A stretch of 64,000 nucleotides of DNA from assembly GCA_001910725.1 (NCBI GenBank), contig MJGA01000029.1:62001-126000 (forward strand), given 5' to 3'. Origin of the DNA: Phanerodontia chrysosporium. Lineage: Eukaryota; Basidiomycota; Agaricomycetes; Polyporales; Phanerochaetaceae. Under the pieces are notes generated by a model. It saw nothing but the letters and a program-made list of their open reading frames with translations. It was not told the DNA's origin and made no database searches. A program made the translations under genes and the position numbers. Positions 11,866-24,657 of the stretch are shown here, piece by piece. Each line of letters opens with the position of its first letter. Positions within the stretch are counted from its first letter, which is position 1.

Positions 11866-12986
11866 GGTTGTCGCGGAGGTGGTAGAGACGGAAACAGGGA
11901 GCGACAACGACCAAGTCTCAGGAGGAGGAGGAGCAAGCGACAATAGCCCGGCCCGAAGTGACGGCAAGCGACGTAACGCCAGGGTCACGAAGCGCGTGAC
12001 GAAGCGCGTTTTCGACGCGATGCTCTGGTGACGGACCCCAGGCTAATCGCTAAGCTTAGTCGAGTGGAGAAATACAATAGCACTGACGAGTGCGTCAATA
12101 TCCTGCGATACGTCCAGTAATGTCTTGGAGGCGATATCAGGAGAGAGAAGCCTGGCAGATTACCGCCTGCCTTCCATGGCGTATCGTCACTTCCAAGAGC
12201 GGCTCTAACAGTTCGAATCTGTGGTAGTTGGACCTCAGGTTCCAAGAGCCTCAATTCTGCTGCTCTGACGCTGTTAGAACATATGAAGTCCCACGTGTTG
12301 GGACTCGTAGAAATCGCACGCAGGCTGCAGTCCACGGGTATCGGGTATTGTATCAGCTTATGCAATTTTTTGACCATGAAACGGGCCGCATCTTGTTCTG
12401 CGCACGTGCATTATTCTGATAGGATAGCTGACCTAGTATGTGCTCTATGCGGACATGATTCAGCAGATGTCGAATCCGCCATCTAGTTCGCGCTCACGTG
12501 ATCCCCGCGCCCAAGCGCGACACGGCGCTGCATAACCACCTGCTGGTCAATTAACGGCGTAACACGCACAGTTATGTGCGTTGAAACGCCTATTGGTAGA
12601 TAATAGCTAGGATACAGTCGCATGCGTATAATAACTAGTCCAAGTCATGCGGTTTGAGTAGACCCGCCGGCCCTGGGGCTTTTTAATCCGGCTTACTTCT
12701 TCTTATTCAATAGACGCCAAATAAGATTCTGCCACTTACAACCTTCACACCCTTGGCTTACCTAGATTGATCAGATCAAATGTCAATATTACACACCTCT
12801 CGCGGTGCTACGCGTGACCCCATCCTATCTCTCGACTTCACCTACTACACGTACAAGCATCGCTAGTAGCATTTCCAGAAGCTTTGGAGACAGTTCGTGC
12901 GCTACACCGAATGCTCACACACCCTGCACGCTGCTCTGACTAACGAGAACAGTCGGCGTTCCACCCGGTGACCAAGTACCGCGACA
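11866..12986. other. Divergent intergenic region
   Basis: Separates the minus-strand farnesyltransferase gene from the plus-strand BTB gene, so it should hold both promoters. Open frames here are short and without domains. No RNA gene is convincing. Confidence 0.45.
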
Positions 12987-15079
12987 ATGCCAAAACGAGA
13001 ACCTCTCGAGGTCGGAATTGACCTGACACGAGCTCCTGTCCCAATAAAGCGCGAACAATCGCCGATAGACGTGGACATGCTCTTGTCCGGCAATAAAGAC
13101 GAGCCGATAGTCATCGACTCGGACTCGGAGGCGGACGAAGTCGATGCGCAGATGGAGGCAGACGACGAAGCGGCACGAGATGAGTTGGCTGAGGAGGAGT
13201 CGGAGGGCCTAGAGTATCTGGACATCTTGCCAAAGGCCAAGAAGCTCAGCGCTGAGGAAGAGGGGACAGCATCGGCAGAGACCCTGTCTGACGGTGCGCA
13301 TGCAGCACCGGAAGAAGATGCACACCACGAATCATCACAAGAACACAACGCCTCTCCATCTGCCTCTCTGAAGCAAGAACGCTCTAGCTCTGCAGAGCCA
13401 GTACCGAGTGTGAAAGAGGAAACATTCACCGTCGCAGCGTCGAAAGTGCACAGCGAGTCAAGCGAGCCTGCCGACGATGCTGGGGAAGATTTCGAATGGC
13501 CGCAGTTTGACGATTCTGGAGACCGCGTACCTTCTAAGTCTCAAGAGCCAGAACGCGAGCCGACGCCAGCTCCTGGGACGCCACCCTACGAAAACACGCA
13601 GGCGACGAAGACCGCGAAGCAACACCGCGCCCACAGGTGCCCGCATCGCCGTGTCGCCCGTTTCAGCATCATCATCGTCCTCCGATGAGCCAGGAGAGGC
13701 TGTCGTACGCGTAATCAACTTACTGGCCCCGTCGAGTACCCAGACCCCCAACTCTGCGCCTGCGGTTCCTTCAAGCACCAGAAAGCGTGCATTCGGCTCG
13801 CTAGGCGCGAAAGCGCAGTCTAATCTGAAGCCACTGCCGCGCCGTCGCGACTTTCCGCGTATGCCAGCGACGCAGCCTGCCCCTGTCACCGCCCCCCTCC
13901 TGCTCCCGTCGGGTTCAGGTGGGCGTCCGCAGAGTATCTCCTCGGACGAAGACGTGCCGCAGGCAAAGCGCGCGAGGACAAGCACGACTCCGGGCGCATT
14001 TCGCAGCAAGCCCGTGCTTGTTCCTCGCGCGCCGTCACAGTCGCTGAAGCCGTCGCGGCGCCCGACGAAGCATGAGGACCACTGGCACATCGACGGAAGC
14101 GTCGTCCTCCAGCTCGGCAGCGTCGCTTTCCGGCTGCACCGCTCGCGTCTCTCGCAGCAAAGCACCTTCCTAGCTGCGCTCTTCCGCGATCAGGACGGCA
14201 GAGAATACACGAATGACGTGTTTGGCGAGCGTGTCATTCGGGCGCGGAGACAGGGAACTATGGACGAACAGCCACTCTACGTGATTGAAGGCGTCGCGGC
14301 GGCAGACTTTGCGAAGCTCCTCGACGCGATGGACAATGCATTGTGAGTAGTCATCGCTTCATCCCGCAGCATATATGCTGAGCCTGCGTCTAGTAACTAC
14401 ATTTACGAGCCGCCTGAGTTCCCTGAGCTCGCCGCTCTGCTCCGGGCATCCCTCGCCCTGTCATTCAACACTCTCGCGACGTTTGCGACGCGCTACGCTC
14501 GAGAAAATGTGGCAATCCACGCTGCCGACGTCCGAAGAGCATCCACATGCGGGACACGCCGAAGAGACAGTCGTACTCGCGCGTACCTGCGGGCTGCCGT
14601 CTCTCCTGAAGCGCGCCTTCTACGAGCTTCTGCGTGCACCAGCGCTCGGTCAGAGCGTCGAGCAAGAGTTCCTTCTAGATGGCGCGGAAGAGGAGCGTGC
14701 ACGGCGCAAGGTCTCGCCCGCAGATCTTGCGCGGCTCATCAAGACCCGCGAGGAACTTGCGGCTCAATGGGCACGGGCGGCGGCGCTCCCGCCGGACACG
14801 CGCGAGTTCCCGTGCCCGGATGCGATACAATGCCGGCCGTCGGAGCTCGCCCTCCTGGCCTGGCGCGAGGCCGTACACGCGAGCGACCTGTACATCGAGT
14901 ACATGCACGACCCTGTCGCGGGCCTCCAGCGCCTCTGCGAGGTCGACTGGGCGAAGCATGGGTTTTGCAAACCGTGCATCGGCTCTTGGAGCGCGTGCTG
15001 GAGACGACAGCGCGAGAAGATATGGGAGAACCTCGATCTGTGGCTCGAGCTGCCGACCAAGGAGGACGAGGGCGCATGA
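12987..15079 (+). CDS. BTB/POZ domain protein (plus-strand paralogue)
   Basis: Starts MPKREPLEVGIDL. The N-terminal half is acidic and Ser/Glu-rich, with possible SUMO-interaction or sumoylation-like features (VIDSDSEADEV; VPIKREQ). A basic disordered linker follows, then the BTB core at about 14070-14340 (HWHIDGSVVLQLGSVAFRLH, LSQQSTFLAALF). An intron (donor near 14344, acceptor before 14402) gives NYIYEPPEFPELAALLRASL. The last part is TLEKMWQSTLP, LPSLLKRAFYELLR and a Trp/Cys-rich end (CKPCIGSWSACWRRQREKIW). Architecture and sequence match the minus-strand BTB gene at 4897-6922, so they are paralogues. Two reading-frame breaks occur: near 13617-13624 in the linker and near 14494, where one extra T separates FNTLATFATR from TLEKMW. 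These may be sequence errors, or the first may hide an intron. BTB proteins oligomerise and act as adaptors; function unknown. Confidence 0.72.
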
Positions 15080-15728
15080 TGGGTATTACGACTTCTTGAT
15101 CTGTTGTACTTTATCTTCTTGGGGAAGACTTACGTGTTTCTTCGTCAGTTGTATGTTATGCCGCAGCCATTTGCTCCTGCTCTGGCTGACAATCGGGTAT
15201 CTCTGTGACACCGTCAGACATACGAATGGAGCTGCGTACCTACACGACCAGTTTATGGAAAAACCCTAAATGGTTGAACAGTCATATCGCAGCGGACTGA
15301 AGATATGCTGAGTAGGAGACATGGAACCGCCGTACCTGAGCACGAGCACATTACGATGTTCTCGTGTGAACCCGTCGACGTCGGGCGGCGGCGCCCAATG
15401 GCAATCCTCCATTACGTCCACAGAAACCCACAACGTATCTCGACATGGCCGCCGGACACCGCTACGCCCATCAGCGTCGCGTCACGCTGGGAAGGAATAG
15501 AGACGAGAATGTCTAGTGTAGTGCGTATCTCGCATACAGACCTCCTGATAGCGGAGACGAAGCTGCAACTCGTGGTTTTCGCTCACAGCATGACCAGATA
15601 GCATTGACCATTGCCCATAGCCTTCATGGCTAGTGTCTTACGATCACAGGTTCTCTCGTAATAACGCGTGTGGGCGCAAGGGGCTGGCTAGCTGAGCCGC
15701 GGGTTGTTTGGCATTGAGTCGCCTCAGG

Positions 15729-15736
15729 TTATAAAT
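15729..15736 (+). promoter_or_regulatory. TATA box of the GFA-type gene
   Basis: TTATAAAT lies 50-57 nt upstream of the ATG at 15786. An earlier in-frame ATG at 15735 overlaps this box, so that ATG is unlikely to be transcribed and the downstream start is preferred. Confidence 0.55.
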
Positions 15737-15785
15737 GGAGGAGCGCACTCTAACTTATGGTCCTCCTAGCACCACTGTCGCTGCC

Positions 15786-16251
15786 ATGCCTTCCGACGAG
15801 GAGCTTGCAGCCCTGATTCCTCCATGGCCGAAGGACGCCGAGCTGAAGACATACACTGGCGGTTGTCACTGCAGGCGATATCGTTTCCGCTTTACACACC
15901 CAGTGTTCCATGAGGGGCAATACGCTGTCGCCGTCTGCAACTGCAGTTTCTGTTCGGTACATGGAAAGATGAATATGTCAGTACTGCCCTATTCTGTATC
16001 ATTGGAGTCTAAACTTAAAACTATATCTCAGATATGGACCGGAGGGCAAGTTCGAGTTTCTTTCGGGCAACATCGAAGACCTGACGTTGTACCAATATCG
16101 CGCGAGGGTTATCAAGCACTACTTTTGCCCAACGTGCTGCGTCAACTTTTTGACAAAGGCGTTTGGCCATGCTATTGTCAATGCTCGCACTTTGGATGGT
16201 GTTGATCCAGCGAAGTTACAAGTTAGGCATGTGGACTTGAAGGACGCCTGA
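15786..16251 (+). CDS. GFA/CENP-V domain protein (glutathione-dependent formaldehyde-activating type)
   Basis: Small zinc protein of the GFA/CENP-V fold, about 137 residues. Exon 1 encodes TGGCHCRRYRFRF and VAVCNCSFCSVHGKMN; exon 2 begins at 16032 (YGPEGKFEFLSGN) and contains KHYFCPTCCVNFLTKAFG. These give the cysteine sets CxC, CxCxxC and CxxC that bind two zinc ions in this family. The intron is 15977-16031 and splices in phase (AT then ATATGGACC). Bacterial Gfa was proposed to speed adduct formation of formaldehyde with glutathione; many fungal homologues have no known substrate, so a thiol/aldehyde detoxification role is only an inference. The gene stands alone with a clear TATA box upstream. 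Confidence 0.85.
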
Positions 16252-16979
16252 GGTACTGTATAAGTTGAGTCAGTCATCGGGTGTTAGCTGAGGATACCTG
16301 TCTAGAGGCTCCATATACCACATTACAAATCAGCGGTTTAAATCAGGACTCTGCACGAGTATACGATGAAGGAGAAGCTGAACATTGGCCCAGATCTTGG
16401 TGGTGACTGGGCTCAACAACTGTAGTCGGAACACCAGACAACTGCCCAGCCGGCGGGCGATGCGGCAATTGATGTACTGGGAGTTGTCGGCTAGCTTTGA
16501 AGAAAAAACTTACATCGGCTACCATTATGTAGGTGAAGCTACAGCTACAGTCAAGCGTCCCTCTGCGAAATCGACGCGTGCTTCAGAGAGTTGCGAGATA
16601 GTGGGTTTGTCAAGACCCCAGAGACCGTGCATAGGCCATAGGACCTCGCGGGGTCCTCCTATGCGCCGAATCTTTCGTTCTTCCCCCAGGTTTCCTTGCG
16701 TCCTTTGTCTACACTCATCTACTATGAGTGTGAAATTCTTCTCATAACAAGCCTATGATCCACACGGATAGACCTGACATATTCATGATCGTCAAAGTGC
16801 CGTGGCACTTTTCGCTCAGACCCGGGGGTCGGTTACCATCTGGACCGACGCCGTGGATGCCAAACGGAAAGACCGCCACCAGGACCGATGGGAGCTCAGC
16901 TGCCTCTTCTTGCAGCTCTTAAGTTTCGTGGCATGGAAGAAGCATAGCCTCACTCATGTTATGTGAGCAGGTTGCGTGT
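16252..16979. other. Intergenic, no gene seen
   Basis: Between the GFA gene and the left arm of the inverted repeat. No domain-bearing frame is visible on either strand. Confidence 0.45.
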
Positions 16980-17141
16980 TATTCTTCTCCAGTGGTTTGA
17001 CTGTGCCCACGTCCTGGCGCGGTGCCGAGGCCATACCAGCGGAGCAGGTTCATCTCTCGGAACTGTGCCCTCGATTTGGAACCCGAGCCATGGGTGTGCC
17101 AGACTGGTGAGAAGAAGGCGAGTCATGGCATGTCTCTTCGG

Positions 17142-17708
17142 TCAGGCACCGTGCCTTACGCATCTGCAGAGGAGTTCGTCTTGTCGCCAGCGGTACACAG
17201 CTACAATTTGTCCCCTGTGAAGACGACGTAACATTTGTAGAAACAGCTGCCATTGTACCGAGCAACCCAGGGCTTGGCGGGTACAAACGGATTGCATTCG
17301 GAACCTCTGGCTCTCGCCATATCGCAGGGTGCTGGCATTCCTCCACCGTAGCAGGGTTCGCGAGTATGGTATGCTCTCTCCCATAGTCGTCGACCAGCAT
17401 GCTGATATCCTGGGTCTTTGTTCACCTGTAGTGCGTAGTACGCCGCAGGAACAATGCTCGTCACGACGGCCGCGTTCCTTTGCCTCGGGCTTGGCGTTGG
17501 GTCCACGGTACCGGCACATTAACCTCGCCATTTCCCTCGAAGGCTGCGACTGATGCACAAATATGCTCGCTGCACGCAAGTCCACAGAACTTTTCCCACA
17601 TCTGCGCCGGGAAGTGCGAGACGCTGCCAGCCAAACAAGGAAGAAAGCGCGCCGATGGCGGTGTCCTGCCACCGAGGCACTAGCTCTCCCACCAAGCGTG
17701 CACACCGA
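17142..17708 (-). other. Conserved divergent flank, possible small-ORF remnant (left copy)
   Basis: The half of the arm upstream of the peroxidase carries blocks conserved with the right arm that read away from the peroxidase. They include a stretch ending FEGNGEVNVPVPWTQRQA (about 17525-17500 region) and a cysteine-containing frame, CNPFVPAKPWVARYNGSCF, with an acceptor-like TTCACAG near 17216. The right copy reads FEGKGEVNVPVPWTQRQA. Frames are broken by stops and differ between copies, so no gene is called. It may be a decayed small secreted protein gene or non-coding sequence shared by descent. Confidence 0.3.
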
Positions 17709-17937
17709 GGCACTGGTCGACGTAGAGGTGGGGACCCGCATCGCTGGATTATTCCCGAGCGATGGGATTCGCCCACGATCCCGCCTTGAGCGACCCACAC
17801 TCCTGTGAGTTACGGAATTGGCCGCTCATTATTGGACACGTACGCGAGTCGCTGGCAGCAGCTCCTGATTATTCGTTGAAAACTTGGCCGCTGCTGTTGT
17901 CGAGTTCAATCATGGCGCGGCCACGCGCAGTATAAAA
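17709..17937 (+). promoter_or_regulatory. Promoter of manganese peroxidase copy A
   Basis: A TATAAAA box at 17931-17937 lies 79-85 nt before the ATG at 18016. Two inverted CCAAT elements (ATTGG) lie around 17815-17835, and TGCAC heptamers fitting the metal-response consensus TGCRCNC lie at 17571-17577 and 17699-17705. The block 17709-17840 differs from the right-arm copy at only about one base, more conserved than the surrounding flank. Metal regulation is inference from the motif, which is known from peroxidase promoters. Confidence 0.6.
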
Positions 17938-18015
17938 CCTAGGTGGCTCGACAGAGGCTGGCCAGGACAATCCAGTTCTACTTCCTCCTCCTCCGGTCAA
18001 CGGCTTGGTATCCAG

Positions 18016-19527
<1,512 letters not shown>

Positions 19528-19560
19528 ATTCATATCTTCACGCGGTTCCTTACCTGGTCA

Positions 19561-20260
19561 CGGCTACTCGTTGATGGATTAAAGGTATTCGCTTGTTTTT
19601 CTGTACGCTGCCCTGGATTGTTGGAAACTGGTCTTTTAGTAACACATGAGGTTCATCTCTGTTCTATCGGGTCTGATGAGCCTTTGCTTATCTACAGCAA
19701 TATTTGTTTGAGTGGCGAAACAATCGTGAGAGCTGTCATTGTGGACTGAATCCTAGTCTCGCCCGTCAAAGCTGCAAAGTTCAGCGGCGGTGCAGAGCAT
19801 GAGGCGTCTGCAACAACGACACTTGCCTTATTTGCTCGTTTCGGCACACCCCGAGCAAACGCGTCGGCAGTTCGGGCGTCTACCTCCATCCTCCGCCCAG
19901 ACGTCACCATTTCGTGTTTTCGTGTTCTAGCGGGAGGTGTGAAACAGACATATTTTTGTCCTAAAGTCATCGCTTTCTGATCTGCTGTAACAGAACGTTC
20001 TCAAAGCCGCATTCTCTGCAAGTTCAATCGGACAGAAGTGACAATAATATCTGGTCTTCACGCTTGCAGTGGCAAAATAGCGCAATTTAAGCAGGTTCTA
20101 CCACGCATCCTCACCACCTCTGACAAGCTGGTGCTAATATGAAGTCCGCTAGATTTGGTTACGACTTCCTCGCGCCAGGGCCTCTGTCTTCGCCCGAGGT
20201 TTATCCTTCAGGACCCTCCACGACCTCCGTAGAGACACGCATTCGCCACATAATTTCGCA
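19561..20260. other. Intergenic, no gene seen
   Basis: Between peroxidase copy A and RNase Z. Frames are short and without domains. It should include the RNase Z promoter; no TATA box stands out. Confidence 0.45.
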
Positions 20261-21998
20261 ATGGCACAGTATCATCAGCGCCCTTCCTATCCACGCAATA
20301 ATATGGCCATTACGTTCTTGGGCACGACCAGTGGTGGAGGGCCAACTGATACGCGCAACTGCTCGAGCCTGGTCATAGACGCCATGGGCATTGGACAGCT
20401 CTGGAGTACGTAGCATGGGGGCAGGTGTGTATGAAACAGAACTGACCTACAGATGTATAAAGTGGTCGATTGCGCAGAAGGTACTGTGCGTCAATTCGCA
20501 ATGCAGCCATACAGAGACGCCAGGCGCGTCAGGATAAGTGATGTAACCAAGGTGTTCGTCACTCACATGCACGGCAAGTTCTCTCCAGACATTCATGTCT
20601 CCTGCTCATCCGTTGTTTTATCAGCCGACCACACTATGGGTATCATCACACTGCTGCGAAATGCACTTGGTATCCACCGTGGAGATGCGCACGAGGAAAC
20701 GCCTGTGCCGCGCCCCGTTCGAACACCAAAAATAGAGATATACGGTCCCCGAGGCATCCGTCTCTTCATTCGCACAATATTTGACCTCACGCACACACGA
20801 TCTGCGGAGCAGTACTGCGTGCATGAGCTCCTCATGTCTGGTGAGGTTGCCTCGGCTCCCGCGGACGACCCTGCATTGTTGCACCAAGCGAAGAACCCGG
20901 GTCAGATATACTCTGCGACGAGGACGGCTTCTGGAGAGAAGTCGTATCGCACAAACTGCACGGTGGAGCCAATCGCCTGGTCGTAGACGCTGGACCGATC
21001 GTGCACCGCGGTACGCAGGACGGAGCATCAGATTAGTCTTTAATTGACTGACAAGCCCAACGTCAGATCCTTGCATCGGGTACATCTTTCGTGAGAAGCT
21101 GGTTCTGTATCCCAACCTGGAGCCCGATGAAGAGCCTCCTTACGCGATCGCACCTCGCACCATTGTCGCACTTGGCGACACGTCCGACCCAAGCGGGATC
21201 ATTCCACTCGTGAAGGAGAATTCGGAAGCACCGGTTTCGCTGCTAATCCACGAAGCGACAGACGCATATATGCCGCCCGACGTCGACCCCGAGCAGCGAA
21301 CAGGCAAAAACCGGACGGAGCGCAGCGTCATGGAGCGCGCTGTCGAGAAAGGGCACAGCACGCCTGCGATGGCTGGCCTGTTTGCGCGCCAGATCGACGC
21401 GGAGCGTCTCGCGCTGAACCACATCGGTGCACGGTATGCCTCACTCTGTCCCCTTCGTCTGCATACCGATACTGAACTGCATCTAGCTTCCCAGCGCCGC
21501 CACACATGGCCCATTCCGCCCGCGATCGCTTCAGGCGGGATTGCATGGCTGAGATGGAGGCACAAGCGACGCGCATGTGGAATCCCGGCAATAATGCAAG
21601 GGCGATCGCGGTGTCGGACTTTGACAGGATCGTCATCCCGCCAAACCCGCTCGTGCCCACTGCTGTGCCGGAGGAGATGGATGAGGATGCAGAGTACTAC
21701 GGGGACGTCGGGCAGGGCTCGTACACAACAGTACGTCGAGTTGAGCTGCGGGCGCAGCCTGTCAGCACTGATGACAGTGATTCAGGAGCGCACGCACAAC
21801 CCAGGTGCACCTGGTGAACATTCCGGATCCAGAGGTCGGGGAGGATTCCGCGGAAGAGGGGGTTGGCGCGGTGGCGGAAAGAAGCGCGACAACAACGTGC
21901 GGCAACACGAACGCCATGACACCGGGTCTGGGGACGGCAAACCTCGTCATCGCCACCACAAGAAACAGAAAAGAGATGATCACCAGATGGATTATTAG
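20261..21998 (+). CDS. Ribonuclease Z (tRNase Z, short form) with RGG tail
   Basis: Metallo-beta-lactamase-fold endonuclease that removes 3' trailers from pre-tRNA. Exon 1 reads AITFLGTTSGGGPTDTRNCS, then VDCAEGTVRQFAMQP, THMHADH (assembled across an intron 20574-20624 with a GC donor), MGIITLLRNALG, GDTSDPSGI, HEATDAYMP, GHSTPAMAGLFARQI and LNHIGARF: the metal-binding histidines and aspartates of the family in order. After VGQGSYTT an intron leads to a C-terminal tail with GSRGRGGFRGRGGWRGGG and a Lys/His-rich end, a likely RNA-binding extension. Starts at 20261 or 20303 are both in frame. The reading frame breaks near 20896-20898 in a CCC run; one more base restores PGSDILCDEDGFW. The junction near 20405-20453 is also off by one base. 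As the enzyme is essential, sequence error is likelier than loss. Confidence 0.85.
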
Positions 21999-22590
21999 CG
22001 TAGTAGGTGGTCTCCTGATAGCCTAACAAAAGATCCTGTGACGAACGGGCGACAATAGGTATATAGACAACAGCAAGTGTATATGATGCATATTGGGCGC
22101 CCCAGCGATTCCGCCGTGAATCGATTGGCACAGATGTCATCTTGACCCAGCCGGTACTCGCATGCGATGACTCTGTATTAACCGATTCTCCGAGTTCGGT
22201 ATATACACCGAGGCGTAAATCGTACGTGTCTCTCGCCGGCGCCCGCCCCTGCACCACGCCCGAGATAGGAGGTTCCAGGAACTGATCTTGGTGGTTCCCG
22301 TCTGCTTTTTTAACAAGCGATCCGCGATCTGCAGTAAGCGCGACGCCGGAGCGCGTATGATCGGCAAGGCGGTCGAGCCTGGTATGGCAAGTCTCGTTGC
22401 ACCGCACAGAGCGGAGTGCGTTTCACCCATGCGACGGCTCTGCTTCTCACGCACTCGAAACGCATTAACTGTGGATCTCAACATGTGCGGTGCTAGCCTA
22501 TCTGGGAAGGCGGGCGGTTAGGGGCACAGGCCTCATATGTCCTGGGATTGCTCACACTCGCCCTCCCAACGCATCTCTCTGCCGCCCGCC
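21999..22590. other. Intergenic between RNase Z and P450
   Basis: No gene-like frame on either strand. It should contain the P450 promoter. Confidence 0.45.
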
Positions 22591-24657
22591 ATGTTCGCGG
22601 ACTCGCCTACCTCGTTGTATGCGCTGGTTCTCCTGGGAACTGTGGTATATCTCTTGAACTGGCTGAAGGGATCCAAGGTAAGCGTGAGTGTCTCGCTGGC
22701 AAGTTGCTGCTGCTAACTCTGCATGTGTAGTACAAGAGCGTTCCCGCGCTCGGCCCAACCGCACCACTGCTCTCATACTGGGGAGCCATCAGGTTCTTTC
22801 TCGATGCCCAGGGCATGCTCCAGGAGGGGCAGTTGAAGGTGCGCCGAGCAGTGTCACCGCCCGCAGTGCCAGGCGATGTTCACGACCAGTGCGCAGTACG
22901 GCGGGCGCCCGTTCAGGATCGCGACGCGCCGGTACTGGCAGTACATCGTCTCGTCCCCGAAGCTTATCGACGAGCTGCGTCGTGCGCCCGACGACGAGCT
23001 GTCCTTTCTCGACGCCGTGAATGAGGTAAGCATTGCTGACGGGCACCCGCCGAGACACGGGCAGTCATCTGACCCCGCTTCGACGACTTCTCACAGGCTC
23101 TAGAGCTCGAATACACGATGGGGGCTGCGACTGCGAACAACCTCTATCACGTTCCCGTCATCAGAAATACCCTCACGCGGAACTTGGGGAACCTATCCAG
23201 CGAGATCTATGACGAGATTTCCAATGCCTTTGCAGATTGCATTCCCGCACGAGACGGTATGCTTCCCACCTGACTTGCTTTCTCACCAGGCATTTCGCTG
23301 ACACTCGGCGTACGCAGAATGGATGGCTGTTCCAGCTCTTCAGTCTATCATGCAGATCGTCGCTCGGACCAGTTCCCGCATCTTTGTCGGCCTTCCTCTC
23401 TGTACGCGGTATACTCGCCCTCTCTCATTGAATTACACATGCTCATTGTCTCCCAGGCCGAAATCGCGAGTTCTTGGAGATCAGCATGACATACACCACA
23501 GACGTCGTTAAGACCGGTCTCCTGCTGAACATGGTCCCGGGACCGCTGAAACCGTGAGCGCAGTCGTCTGCATCGGTGAAGTTCAAAGTTCTGACCCATG
23601 TGTCAGGATCGTAAACCGTCTGTTCAGCAAGGTCGAGCAGCACATCGACCGCACGCACGCGCTCCTCAGACCAATCATCGAGGAGCGGCAACGGATGATG
23701 GAGCAATTTGGCGACGATTGGCCGGACAAGCCTGTGAGATTCATTCCATCTTGATCTCTTGTACGCAACGTTGACAGCACGCCATAGAATGATATGCTGC
23801 AGTGGCTCATGGATGCTGCGGAGGGCCAAGAGCGCGAGCCAAGGGCACTGGCGCTTCGCATCCTCATCGTCGGGTTTGCCGCCATCCACACTTCGTCCAT
23901 GGTATGTGCGGCTCTCTTCTATACCTTCTTATCGTTTGCTCATACCACTGGCAGAGCTTTACCCAGGCGCTCTACTACCTAGCCGCACACCCCGAGTACA
24001 TGCAGCCTATGCGCGACGAGGTAGAGGCAGTACTCGCCGCGGAGGGCGGCTGGTCGAAGGGCGCGCTGCAGAAGATGCGCAAGGTCGACAGCTTCCTGAA
24101 GGAATGTCAGCGCTACGAGGGTCTCGGCATGCGTACGCTCCCGCTGTCCCCCTTCCGGAGCATATACTGACCCTGCTCGCCAGTGTTCCTTACGCGCAAG
24201 GCGGTCAAGGATTTCACGTTCTCCGACGGGACGTTCATTCCCAAGGGCAGCTACGTTTCGACGTCGCGCGCGGCGACGCATGGGCAGAGCGAGTACTACC
24301 GCGACCCGTACGTCTTCGATCCGTGGCGCTTCGCGAACCTGCGCGACGAGACGGGCGAGGGCGTGAAGCACCAGATGGTGAACACGAGCATCGAGTACCT
24401 TCCGTTTGGACTCGGCAAACATGCGTGGTATGTGTCCCTCCGTTGCGTCGTGTGTGCAGCAACCGCGTGCTGAACAGCGATCTAGCCCAGGGCGCTTTTT
24501 CGCGGCGAACGAACTCAAGAGCATGATGGCGCACCTTGTGGTGACGTACGATGTCGCCCTGGACATGCCTGGGGAAGTCCCCCGGTCGGTCCACTTTGGC
24601 CCTATCAACTCGCCGAACCGGACTGCCAAGGTTCTGTTCAGGAAACGCAGGGGCTGA
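22591..24657 (+). CDS. Cytochrome P450 monooxygenase (copy 1)
   Basis: Membrane-anchored P450 of about 500 residues in many exons. The N-terminal anchor is LYALVLLGTVVYLLNWL, followed by the proline-containing hinge VPALGPTAPLLSYW. Motifs: I-helix FAAIHTSSM, K-helix KECQR (ExxR), FDPWRF, and haem site FGLGKHACPGRFF. The haem Cys codon is split by an intron (TG in one exon, C in the next), as in the second P450 at 41480-43412. The intron 22839-22896 joins LK to YGGRPFRIATRR in phase. Substrate is unknown; the closest themes in this kind of basidiomycete P450 are terpenoid or xenobiotic oxidation, an inference only. It lies between the two inverted peroxidase copies and converges with copy B. 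Confidence 0.92.

Noticed and set aside
12204..12226. A T-arm-like hairpin with the loop TTCGAAT, hinting at a tRNA
   Set aside because: The sequence before it does not supply a matching acceptor stem, D-arm or anticodon arm.
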